DNA from: Gnetum montanum
Taxonomy: Eukaryota > Streptophyta > Gnetopsida > Gnetales > Gnetaceae
Assembly (NCBI GenBank): GCA_015680685.1
Contig: MNCI01005810.1
Location: 936,017 to 978,465 of the forward strand
Length of the DNA stretch: 42,449 nucleotides
Direction of reading: 5' to 3'
The notes under the pieces were generated by a model. That model was not told the origin of the DNA, did no database searches, and saw only the letters and a list, made by a program, of their open reading frames with translations. Of this stretch, positions 1-11,100 are shown one piece after another (within the stretch, counting starts at the first letter, position 1; each line of letters begins with the position of its first letter). The position numbers and the translations under genes were made by a program.

Positions 1-1178
1 AATAATTAGAGTAACTGCTAGAGTAACCGCTCTCATCAATGATTGAAGATGATTTGAAATAATTGTAAATAAACAAAGGATCTAGCTCTTCATAAGGATA
101 AATGATGAAAAAAACTCATGTAGCCAACCCCATTTTGTTAAGATAAGGCTAGAATGATGATGATGAGAACCATATTTGATTTGTTGGCCTTGGTTTAACC
201 TTTTTTAAAGTGCTTTACTTTATTTCAACTTAAAAAATTTTCTATATCTATTTCAACTTAAAACCTTTTGGAGGTGTGTCAAGTGGTGTAACTCTCGCTC
301 GAACTCAGGTGCTTATATATCACAATGTAACTCACCCGGATTGAACCTATACTGTACAAGATGCAAGGAGCTCTCATGGTAACAGATCTTAATGTCACAC
401 AATCAAACTAAAGTCTCATGCCTTCTGCCGCGGTTCATTATTCGGGTTTGCTAAGATCAACTAATTAAAAGATCACGTTTCGATTGGCTATTACAAAGAT
501 CGTGTTTGGATTAGCTATTAAATGATTGTGTCGTCGTCGTGGTCGATTCAATATAAAATGAAGATAGTTTTTTTTTTTGTAAAATTTAAATTCAATAGCA
601 GTTAAGTTTCTTACCATGCAAGAAAACCAACCCAAGGTAAAACAAAACACACAGCTCAAGAAAGGGTTAATAAAAGCACAGTTGAATTAAAAGGAAAAAT
701 CAGTAATATCATTTTAAAAAACCAAGCTGCACTGATTTACACACTTCCCACGTGCAGCAATCCCATGGCAAATCGTACACAGACCGCAGAAAACTGCGGA
801 ATGTTTCACGGCATCATCCAACTAAATCCAAAACCCAAAAATTAAATAAAAAAGAAAAAAAAATCCCCAACTATAGCAGTAGGGCCCACTGCTCCTTCGG
901 CCACGTCATCGATCCAGGAACTCCCGCCCGGGATGTGTCAGGCACCAGGCCACGCACGACCGTCGATCCCCGAAAAAATCCACCGCCACGAAAACTCCTC
1001 ATCCCAGCCGTGCGATGCTCCATCGGACGGCGGAGAGGCGTGAAAGGGAATGACTACGTTGACTGAAACAAGGCTGTGTCTGTGTCTGTCCATAAATGGC
1101 CGCAATTTGAAAACAAACGCAGAAATTTTCAATAGCGGGACCAGACTAGAACAGCCGGAGCCGGAGACGGAGCGCGCC
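1..1178. other. Upstream flank of the DEK gene, no gene seen
   Basis: AT-rich upstream sequence. The short open frames here show no family resemblance and overlap on both strands, so I take none as a gene. A CACGTG G-box core lies at 749-754, and GC content rises from about 880 onward, as expected near a plant promoter. Around 275-400 there is a short stretch with tRNA-promoter-like words (a GCTCGAAC word and, on the other strand, GGTTCAATCC) that could be an eroded SINE; this is weak. Confidence 0.5.
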
Positions 1179-1187
1179 TATTTAAAC
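1178..1187 (+). promoter_or_regulatory. TATA-like box for the DEK gene
   Basis: CTATTTAAAC lies in a GC-rich context about 680 bp before the DEK start codon. With the putative leader intron (1470-1723) removed, the mRNA leader would be about 400 nt, which is reasonable for a plant gene. Transcription start was not determined. Confidence 0.4.
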
Positions 1188-1469
1188 GTATTGCAATTTG
1201 TGCTCCAAATCCGAACCTTAAATTTGAGACATCCAGATCAAAACGATATTAACACCATGCAAATTCAATACACAGCATGGATTAGAATGGAATAGAATAG
1301 AATACAAGATAACCTGATACCCAATCACTTATTTACAAACACAGTTACTTGAAGAGAAGGAGGAGGAGGAGGGGATCAAGTGCATAATAAGCAAATAGCA
1401 TCTCCAATTTTGTGTTACAGCAGCAGCAGCGGAAGAATCAGCGTCCAGAGCTTTTAAGACTGTAACGAA

Positions 1470-1723
1470 GTAAGTAAGTTGGTACGTTGCTGTTTATACT
1501 GTGTTTTCAAGATTTTACGCGGCAGCTACTGCGGTGTGTATATATATGTGTTATGAATTCTGGGCGTTTTTGGTTTTTTTAGGGCTTTCTGTTCTTTCGG
1601 GTTTTCGGCGCTGGCTTAAGTTAGTTCGTGTCCCAGAGAGTTGTTCTGTTCCAGGAGCCGATTTCGCGTACTGATTTTTTTTCTTTTTTTTTGTTTTTGT
1701 TTTCTTGCGACTAATTGTTGCAG
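1470..1723 (+). other. Probable 5' leader intron of the DEK gene
   Basis: A strong donor (GTAAGTAAGT at 1470) is followed by a long T-rich tract (about 1675-1705), a CTAAT branch-like word and a TTGTTGCAG acceptor ending at 1723, 139 bp before the start codon. Such leader introns are common in plant housekeeping genes. It is inferred from splice signals only. Confidence 0.55.
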
Positions 1724-1862
1724 CTTTTCGCGGTCCGACGCGGGACGTCGAATTGGAGTTGTGTGGTTTCTGTAAACGTGCGCACGAGGGTTTTGTTGGT
1801 GTTAGGGTTTGTAGGGTTTTTGCGCGGCCGCTGTTTCTTGGTTGGGTTTGGGCTGAACGGGC

Positions 1863-4800
1863 ATGTCGGAGTCCGCCACGGAGGCTGAAATGGCCGCCGC
1901 TGAAGCTCCTTCGGCCAACGGCGATGTTCATGCGATCATCGGCGGCGCGAAGAAGGAAGATGATCAGCGGTTGCAGCAGCAGAGGGAAAAGGAGGCGAAT
2001 GCTGACGCAGCTTCTGTGCAAGATGCGGTGAAGGAAACGGAAGAGAAGGCGAAGGAAGAGGATGAAATGAAGAAGGGTGCTATGGACATCGAACAGGAAA
2101 ATGGTCACGATAACGCAACTAAGAGTTCGCCGGAAGAGAAGGAGCCGAAGGTTGAAGCTGAGGTGGATAATGCTAATGCTTCAGAAGAAATCAAGAATGA
2201 TCCTGCTAACGGAGACCAAGAGGAAGCTGTTAATAATGCTGCAAAAATGGAGAACGAGGACGAGGCTGGCAACGACGCGGAGGCTCAGGCTGATGCTAAT
2301 GTAACGCCAAAGCGCGGCTCGTCTTCTAAGACAGAAAATGAAGAAGATAATGAAGAAAAAGAAGAGGGAAAGGGAAGTGAGAAGCCGGAAGCGGAAACAG
2401 GCAAGGGCGACGAAGAAGAACAGGTAGTGAGCACAGGTCGCAGAAAGCGCAAAGCTTCTGCGGCTCTAACGCCTGCTACTCCCCTCAGTGATCGTCCAGC
2501 GCGGGAGAGGAAAACTGTAGAACGATTCGCGACTTCCAGCGAAAAGCAGAGCACCGGAAAGGAGTTCACTATTGAGAAGGTAGGTTACTGAAGAGAGTGT
2601 CACGAATTTTTTGTGTTAGTGTTCTATTTGATTTAGCTGGCTTTGTATTGCGTTATTTCTTGGTGCATTTTCCTTTTATGTTCACAATTTTTGGTTGTTG
2701 CAGGGTAAGGGAACTTTATTGAAGGACATTCCTAATGGTAAGTAAATTTGCTTTGTACGATTCCTTTACCTTTAATTTTCATCTACATACAGTGCTATGT
2801 TGAATAGGAACATGAGATTATCTATACCTTTGTGACTTGGTCCTTCTAGTTGATTTAATTGCGCCCCTACTTGTTTTTATTTTTGTGGTGTGCAAAGGAA
2901 TTAGTCTTTGGTTTCCTGAATTCTTATAGCCACAATTGTTTATGGCTTGTCTCCTTGAAGTTCTTAGAGATCGTTTTAAAGAGTATTATTGTTGTTTTCT
3001 TTTAAATAGTTGTGTATTGCCTTGTTTAAATAACTTCAAATATTTCTGTGGGATCACAATTGATAACCATCTAGCAACAAAGTGTGGTTGGCTGGCAACT
3101 TTGAATGATAAGTAAATATTTTATATTGGAATGGACAATGCTACAGTTGCATTCAAGCTTTCAAAAAGGAGCAGGACTGATGAATATGTTAAGCTTCTTC
3201 ACTCAATTCTATATGGAAAGCGAGCTAAGGTGATTTAATTAAACAATACATCTCAAAATTATGTGATTACTTCTTTTTTCTGTATAATAATGCTTTTAAA
3301 TACTTCTAATTGGAGTTGGCAAACTTGCAGGCAACTCATTTGAAAAATAATATATTACAGTTCTCTGGATTCATATGGGGGGAGAGTGAGGTACTCTTAA
3401 ATTTTTGTAATTTTTAATGAAGGTTGTAGGCATGCGTTTGATTTTAATATTTTTATTTTCATGTATGAGTTCCATTATATGTTTTTTGTTGGAGTGCAGG
3501 AGAAAATGAGGGCAAAGGTTAAAGAAAAACTTGATAAATATCCAAAGGAGAAATTGTTGACTGTGTGTGATATGCTGGACATTCATACCGTTAAAAACAG
3601 TAACAAGAAGGTTGGTTAAAACATAACTGACTCTTTTGGTTTGTTGCTTTTTTGTAGCTATTTTTTATTTTAAATATTCTAATTTTTATATCATATTTAC
3701 AAATTTTGGGGGCAGGAGGAAATGGTGTTCCAACTAATAGAGTTTTTGGAGTCACCGCATATAACTACAGATGTCAAACTTGAAGAAAAAATACAGGTAC
3801 TTGCGTTGCTACTATTGCATACATTTGTAAAGATATTTAGCATGTTGAGTAACGCTAGTATTTTTTCTCTTTTCCATAGAAGCAAAAGAACAAGAAAAAG
3901 CGAAAGAGGGGAAAGGGTGTTTCCAGCAAGGCTTTGTCAAAAGATACTGGAAAAAGTATGCACAAGGTGAGTTTAAGGCTAACCAGGAAAGTCCTTTTGG
4001 TTGTTTGATGTATTCCTGACATAGTCACGATGGAAGTTGTTAACTGGTCTGGCATATTCTTTTTGCCATGCTTAATTAAACAAACATAATGCGTTGTGAA
4101 CTCTGTGCAGCCAGAGGTTAACCCAGGTAACAAACATGGGTTGAAGGCCTATAATAATGGTATAGATAGTATCTGTACCCAATTGAAAAATTTTGTTCTT
4201 TCTGCTAATATCTATTGTTGGAGAGATTCTTTTCGTCTAATATGGTGTTTCCAAACTGTGTGGATGTTCTTCTAATTATAAAATTAGTGTCTAAGCTACT
4301 GGCAATTTAAAAAAAGAAAGCCTTTAAGTGCTAATCGTTCTTGTATTCTGATTTCTGAACCTGCTGTTGTCTTCAATCAGAGGCAGAAGACTGAAAGCAA
4401 AATAGAAAAGAAGTCTGAAAATGAAGATGAAGATAATGTTTCTGATGCAAGTGAAAAGGAGCATGATTCTGATGGCAATGAGCATGCCGATGCCCCTGAT
4501 ACTGAGAAAGAGTTAGAAGAAGAAGAAGAAGATTATGAAACAAAGAAAAAGAGCTTGAAAGGTTCTTCTAAGAAAAGTTCTAAGAAAAAGAAGCTGGTGA
4601 AAAGTTCTAAGAAAGAAGCAAAATCAATTGTTCCTTCTCCAAAGAAATCCCACAAAAGCCCTTATAAAGGTAGGTCTTCAAAAGTTGCTGCTGGGGATGA
4701 TGCATCAGAAGATCCTTCAAGTTCTCCTGCATCCAAAGTTTTTTCAAGGAAGAACAAAAAGGAAAATTCTGAATCAGAGAAATCACATTCAGAAAGTAAA

Positions 4801-5441
4801 AGCAAGGGACGAAGGAGAGTACAGAATAAGGAAAGTTTCAAGGAAAAAGGTGAGTTTTCAAAGTTTTATTTCAAGGATGCAAATTTAGGTTGAAGTGTAG
4901 ATTTATCAATGACTTGTCAACTAAGTACATGGTGCTTCTGGCGTGCATGCTTTTTAATATCAACAGAAAGCAAGCCAAAAGATAAGTCTGTGAAGGCAGC
5001 CCCCTCAGAAGATGAGGTCCGCACTGCAATTTGTGATATTCTCAAGGAGGTTGATTTTAACACGGTATGTTTGTAGTTTTGGAGGTGCGTAATAAGATTG
5101 GTTATGAATCTCTATGGTCAAATTCACTTACATGGACTTCCTTTGCAGGCAACCTTTACTGACATATTGAAACGATTAGGTAAATTTCTTTTAAGTAGTG
5201 ACTTAAATGCAGAAGTTTAGTGTTGAAATTTTTGTTATCAAGGTTGATCTAAATATTATCATTTGTAATGCCAGCGGAGCATTTCAAATATGACTTTTCT
5301 GAGAGGAAGCAACAGGTTAAAATGATGATACAAACAGAGTTAAGCAAGTTAGCAGAAGGGGAGGATGATGATGATGAAGATGGCAACACAGAAAGGGATG
5401 AGTCTGAAGAAATGGCAGGGCAAGTAGTAGAAGCTGAATAG
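1863..5441 (+). CDS. DEK: DEK-domain chromatin-associated protein (11 coding exons)
   Basis: Nuclear chromatin architectural protein of the DEK family, which binds DNA and histones and affects chromatin topology. Exons by GT-AG and frame: 1863-2579, 2704-2737, 3147-3229, 3331-3390, 3500-3610, 3716-3796, 3880-3966, 4381-4849, 4967-5064, 5149-5179, 5275-5441. They sum to 1938 nt, an unbroken 645-residue frame. Residues 1-190 are Glu/Lys/Ala-rich and acidic. A basic GRRKRK (192-197) and the plant-DEK-like RPARERKTVERF (211-222) follow. Residues 240-362 form the conserved core (GKGTLLKDIPN, FSGFIWGESE, EEMVFQLIEFLESP) with the SAP-like DNA-binding region. A KKKRKRGK cluster near 367-374 is a likely nuclear signal. 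Residues 392-547 are charged and Ser/Lys-rich. The C-terminal DEK_C domain is at about 560-625, followed by an acidic Asp run. The start is the first ATG after the leader intron. A possible 12-nt microexon near 4115-4126 would keep frame. It lies tail-to-tail with the nuclease gene. Confidence 0.93.
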
Positions 5442-6189
5442 ATTCATTCAGCATGTGTGCTTATGTTACATAAGCAATGAGTTTGATATGTTCTGTAAAA
5501 TGACAAAACTGTACCTGGATTTGATTTACGGAATCCTTTGTATATTTTTCACGGTTTTTGTATTGTAGCAGTAGGATCTAACATGTAGCGGGAAAAAAGG
5601 TGATAGTATTGTTTTAAAAAGCATGTGTTGCATTAGGCAGGTCAAGGCATGGATATGACCCATATGCCTAATCATTAACTTTCTGATCACTTGCCTCTAG
5701 AGCATTATTTAATTTTTTTCTTTCTGCCATGACCAAGGATATAGTTTAGAGAACTAGGAAATGATTTAGAGTAATATCTATTTATGTATGAATTTGAAAA
5801 TAACTCTGAAAGAGAATGTCTCATGCGTGCATGCTGGTAACTTTGTTTTGCTCTTGGTAAAATTTGCCAGGCTTTTCTTTATTTCACTGGAAGAGTTTGG
5901 ATTTTTTATTTCGCAAACGTGGCTTGTTAATTCTTAAAAAGTAATCTCCACGATGGGCATTTTGACATGGGGACATTGAATATGCACACACGGATTGAAG
6001 GTTTAGTTGACGGGTTGTCTAGCTTTGATTTTTGTATTTAGATTTAGAGTTTCAGACCCAAGGAAAAAACAAGTCCTTTTAAAATACTGAATTGTGCCTA
6101 AAATACGTCTTATAGAGACAAGATAGGCTCCTGGGGGTTTTAACGCCTTTTTCTAAATTAGACTTTATACGATGGTCTTCCATGGTTTC

Positions 6190-6530
6190 ATACGATGTTG
6201 CGTCATGTTTGTCTCTACAGCTATACGATGTTACTGTTGCGTTTACATTTTGTGTTAGGTCGATGTTACTGTTTGCTTTTACATTCTGCATTATGGTATT
6301 GTTGCTTCGACATTCTTTATAACGGGGTGATTCTGTGCGACTAGTTGAAATATCCTTGCAAAAGTTGCACAATGGTGATTGTCACTGAGAAAGGAACAAA
6401 AAGAATGGTTGAAATATCCTTGCTTAGACTATTAAAACTGTTTAAAGAAACTTTCTTGCGAAAGTCGTACAATGTTACTGTTTCGTTTGCATTTAGCAAG
6501 AGGGGTGTCATTCGAGTGAGTGGAGTAACA
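6190..6530. repeat. Diverged short tandem repeats (ATGTTACTGTT unit)
   Basis: Several imperfect copies of a unit built around CGATGTTACTGTTGCGTTTACA occur near 6228, 6261 and 6473. A second repeated phrase, GAAATATCCTTGC, is present at about 6347 and 6412. Copies differ by substitutions and small indels, so the array is old. No coding sense is apparent. Confidence 0.55.
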
Positions 6531-6767
6531 ATATCTATCGAAAAGTGCCATAATGCTACCGTTAACTTTCCGTGAAGGATGATTTTGCGATAGGCTTTTG
6601 CAATTGTACGATTTTGACATGTAATGTAAGTGGTTAACTGTTCACTATGCAAAAATGTATGTTGTTCATGCACAACCTTGCACCAGAGGTATGAAGTATT
6701 TGACACATTATATTCAGAAAAATCTTAAAGGTAAAATATTCATGCTCTGTTTAAGATATTCCATGGA

Positions 6768-6815
6768 CCAAGTGATGGTAAGGTGTTTGTTCTTCAAGTT
6801 AGAAGATATTGTCAT
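6768..6815 (+). repeat. Fragment of a tRNA-derived SINE head
   Basis: The phrase GTGATGGTAAGGTGTTTGTT followed by TTCAAGTTAGAAGAT closely matches the head of the SINE-like element at 19571-19730. The A-box-like TGGTAAGGTGT is kept, but the B-box region is missing or diverged. The two copies support a dispersed family. Confidence 0.45.
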
Positions 6816-6825
6816 TTGAAAGAGA

Positions 6826-6965
6826 TTAGATTTTTACTCATTTACTCTTAGGATAATAGAGATTAGGTTTTTGCTCATTTACTGTACTCTTTAAGGTAAC
6901 AGTTCAGGAAGTGGTTATGTTTTATTCATTTACTGTAATCTTAGGACAACAGAGGTAGTCTCTTA
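6826..6965. repeat. Imperfect tandem repeat, about 50-60 bp unit
   Basis: Three diverged copies contain the words CTCATTTACT or TTCATTTACTGTA followed by CTTAGGA or CTTTAAGG and an AACAGAG or ATAGAG word. No protein or RNA gene is suggested. Confidence 0.5.
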
Positions 6966-8108
6966 TAAGAAGATTATGAATGCTCATGCTAGAAAAGGAT
7001 GCTATGTGTTCAGGGAAGTAGTTCTTAGGGATGAAAAGATTTAACTGATATTAAATGGTTCTGTTATGTGGTACTAGGATTCAAGAATGCTAGTGTTAAA
7101 AAAGATTAGTTCATGTTGAGAGGAAATTAACACAGATAAAATGAAACATACTTGCTTTGCTTGTCTATGAAAAAATATTTCAGATTTTGATATTAATGTT
7201 TATTTTGTTCTTTAAGAAAAACTAAAGGGTCTAAAAGAACCCATAGTACCATTAATGATGTAACCGGAATGAATTTAAGGTGGAAATCCTACACCTAATA
7301 GGAGCAGCAATTTATTTGAAAATATACAATTCTACAGTGAAATTTTTACAATACGAGCAAAAATAAATTATCACGTGAAAGATGCTTAACAGAAGAACTA
7401 TGACAAGTGAATTAACTGCATTCAGATATGCAAGGCCCCTTTGATTGAGAGGAATTGGTAGCTTTGATTTTCTTTACAGTACGTTAATAGTAAACACACT
7501 GATTCGCTGGATAAAAAGCATTTGTAACGTAGCAACAATATAGACAACCAGGGACAATACAGATTTATCTTCTACCATTTAACTTCATTTTAGTAAATTG
7601 AGAATCGGGATCCGGGTTGCCGCTTTGCTCTCAAAGAAGAATTTGCATTGTAACACAATGGATTATGCCAATTTCTTTAAGTGTTTTCATCCAAATGACA
7701 AATTCTAACTCGAAAAAGAGAAGGCGTTTTATCAATTATGTAAGGAGAGACTTCAACATTGTGCATAATGTCGAATATTTGTAAATTTTATCACAATTTT
7801 CTCGGTAATGATAAAATGCAGTTTCAGTTCAGTTCAATTCATAAAAGCAAGCTGCCACTTTGGATTCACAAAACAATATCATGATAGAGATGGGCAGTTC
7901 TTTAACTACTGGGTAACGGCCAAAGCTCCAAAAATCAAAGATGCTTTTCTGAAAAGTACCCTTCAAAAGATAGGATACCAAAATAGTTACGAAAAATTGT
8001 GAAAGACTGGAGAGCTATTCCTTGTACAATGGGGAGAATCTGATCGTTACAGATTTGCCAGGACTACGCAATTCTGAAGTGGCTGAACCTGTCCTAAGCT
8101 CCGAAGGT

Positions 8109-11100
8109 CTAGAGACCACACCTCTGCGATAATCCTCTTACTCTCTGCTGCAGTTCTCTGATCTCTGCATCTTTTTCTTTAAGTTGTTCCTTCATTCTTT
8201 CATTGGCTAGGAAATGTATGCAAACACATCCATTCTTGGAGAGCTCCTGCACCATGGGATTGTGTAGGGATAGGTCTAACTTCAATATTTTCTGATAAGG
8301 CGACTTTTCCATGCTTGGCAACGTATCCGCAGTAGCTTCATATGGTCTCTTTCGGTTAGCAGCCACAGAATCATGATCATATTCTTCTTTACACATTTTG
8401 CGCACATAACAAGTAAGACGCTTTCCTGATTGTAGAATGCAAAGAGGGACAGTTTTCTGAGGATATCCCCTTTCATCCTAAAGAACATAAAGTGGAAAAG
8501 AAATTAAATCAACTGCTACAGACACGGTTTTTAAGGGAAAAATGCGATGTCTAGTTTATTGAATCCAATACACATTAACAGAAGCAACATAAACAGGTTA
8601 CCGAAGAGCATTAAATTTATGTGATAATACTTTGCATGAATGTAAATTACTTCAAAGTCACCATCACAGTAATCAGATTGGATAGAAAAACTGGGACCCT
8701 AATAATTGACTGGATTGAAAAAATGAACAAAAGATAAATTAAATTACAACCTCCGTTCAACAAAATTATGTTTAAAAATAGATTTTTCCTTTCAGAAACA
8801 AGAATTAATTGCCACTGATCAAAAATATAAATCCGATCTGAAATCCAATCCAATTTCGGATCAGCTATTATCTGCATCAGTGATTAATAGCAGATTTAAA
8901 CAATAAACACCACCAATAACTCTAGTATGGATCAGCTTTATGAATAATGCAGAGAAAGAACTTTAACAAAATACTACACATACACATTAGATTTAATTGT
9001 TTAATTTTGACACGCAAAATATGGCATCTGGTATTTTAACATTACTATCGCACTAAATCAGTACTATGTATTAATTATTTACCTTACAAGAAAAAGATGG
9101 CGGTCTTATGTATTGCTCTTAGTGCTTCTACTAGGACCATATATTGATTAAAATCAGATCAGATCGTAGAATCAGACACGTTTATATCAGATCCCATCAA
9201 ATAAATGGTTATAGATTATAGTTAAAATTGATAAAGATGGACCATATTCGAAAAAAAAAAAACCATATATTTCACAAAGATCCATACCACCAAATTTATA
9301 TTATTTTAGTTTAAAGCTTCGATGAGGCCGAAAACTTAGATTTAAAGTTTTATTTACCTTTATTTATAAAGAATAAGCTGTAAAAACCATACAGAAACGA
9401 AAATCTATGAAAAACTAATGTGCTTCACCATAATCTGATTTTCGATTGGTTATTAGTCAAACCTGCAATTAATTGCAGATTTTTTACTCTATAACTACCA
9501 CTTTTAAAGCTAAAATTACCGTTTTGACTCTCATTGTGCCCCTTGTGTTTGCTTTCAATAACAAATCGATCACCAAAACCAATTTTATATATTTTGTTTT
9601 TATTGCTGCTCATTTGTAACTTGTAAGACACTTTGTTAACAGCTCTGTAGAATGAACCATGTTTAGCTTATTCAAAATTAACATGTTGGCATGACAGAAA
9701 AGCATAGGGTACAACTTACCTCCTTTAAGTGCCCATCTAAATTCTCAAAACTCTCATTGGCTTCCTCAGTTGTCTTGAAGACAACAGTGGTGCATTTAAA
9801 TTTTTTGTGGAGATTTGCAAAATCCTGTATAGAAGTGCATAATAAAATAATACAGTAGCAAAGATACTAAAACCTCAAGAAGACTAAAACCTGTCAAATA
9901 ATACGATCGGTCATACCTTGATTTTCACAGAGTACCGCGAAAAAAGTTTATAGAGATCATCAGAAGTAATAGCTTGAGGTATTCTATGGATCAAAAGCTT
10001 CCCTGATGGTCCAGTATCCTGCGCATAGCATAAATTGTTTTGCATAACAAGCTGATGAAGGCAAATAAACATAATAGCATATGCCTCAGTTAAGTTTCAA
10101 AGATGAACTCTTACTTCCATGTCAGGCATATCAATAGGTTCGGTGAACTTATTTGTAGTTTTAGCGAGAACCAGTTCCATTGGAGCAACTGCATCATCCA
10201 AACAATTATGTATTGTCCCTTCGTTCCGAACACTTCTATTCAGAACAACCTGATTAATAGCCATGTAATTAGAAGCAAACCCGAAATAAGAGATATAAAG
10301 GGGGCAAAACAGTTTAAAGCTCATTTAACAGTAAACCAGAGAATAATTCTGAAGCGTTAGGAGATCATGCCTTATTTCACCCTAATACACAATAAACAGT
10401 TCATGAATCATCTATTGGTATTTTTTCAAACAACAAGAAATATCTTCATATTAAAACTGAAATGTGCATATACCATAGAACAAACAAATCGATTAAAACC
10501 TGCATTTGGCTTAAGGCCACCTAATTCAACAGCATTTCACAGCCAAGACATAGCAGATGGTAGGGTCTAAGGCTTTGACATGTCTCATTAACCATTATCA
10601 TGATTATAAACCTTATTAGTTAGACAAACTTATACATGCTGTCAGAGGTAGGTATATCATGATATAGATGCCCTCAACATATATCTGGATATCCTTATAT
10701 GATAGCTATACCGGTGATGTAGAATAGTCTGGATAGACACTTTTTGTCAATGGAAAACAAAATATAAGCTGGCAAATATAAATACAATGTTGTTTCACCA
10801 CATAAAATGTAACAACTGTTTTTAAGGCTTACTGCTTTTCACTCCACTGAAGTCTACAAAACATTCAGTATGTATTGATCTATTTCCTAATGACAGGAGG
10901 CCTTGCTTTGTTATGAATAATAACATTTTCGTTCCACAAAGTTCCTTTATTATCTGATATCAATTCACAATTCATTCAACTGTTAGGATTTGAGATAAAC
11001 TATACAATAAAGATATGCTGAAAGAACAAAGGTACAGAAGAACAATTGTATCCAAAGATGACTGAAGTTATCTGTAGAAACCTTCCAACATAAAAACTCA

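Larger units (their letters stand above)
5442..8108. other. Convergent intergenic spacer
   Basis: This lies between the 3' ends of DEK (plus) and the SDN-like gene (minus). It is AT-rich and I see no gene; the short frames at 6079-6706 lie over diverged internal repeats and resemble no protein family. It contains the two repeat clusters and the SINE-like fragment listed separately. The rest (7.0-8.1 kb) shows nothing I can name. Confidence 0.6.

Noticed and set aside
270-400. SINE remnant upstream of DEK
   Set aside because: Pol III box-like words occur on both strands, but spacing is poor and no second copy was found, so it is not listed as an element.
1551-2569. Long antisense and alternative-frame ORFs over the first DEK exon
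   Set aside because: They are shadows of the biased GAA/GAG/AAG codons of the acidic DEK N-terminus; only the frame from 1863 links to conserved DEK exons.
6079-6706. Small proteins encoded downstream of DEK
   Set aside because: The frames lie on diverged tandem repeats, overlap on both strands and have no recognisable domains.
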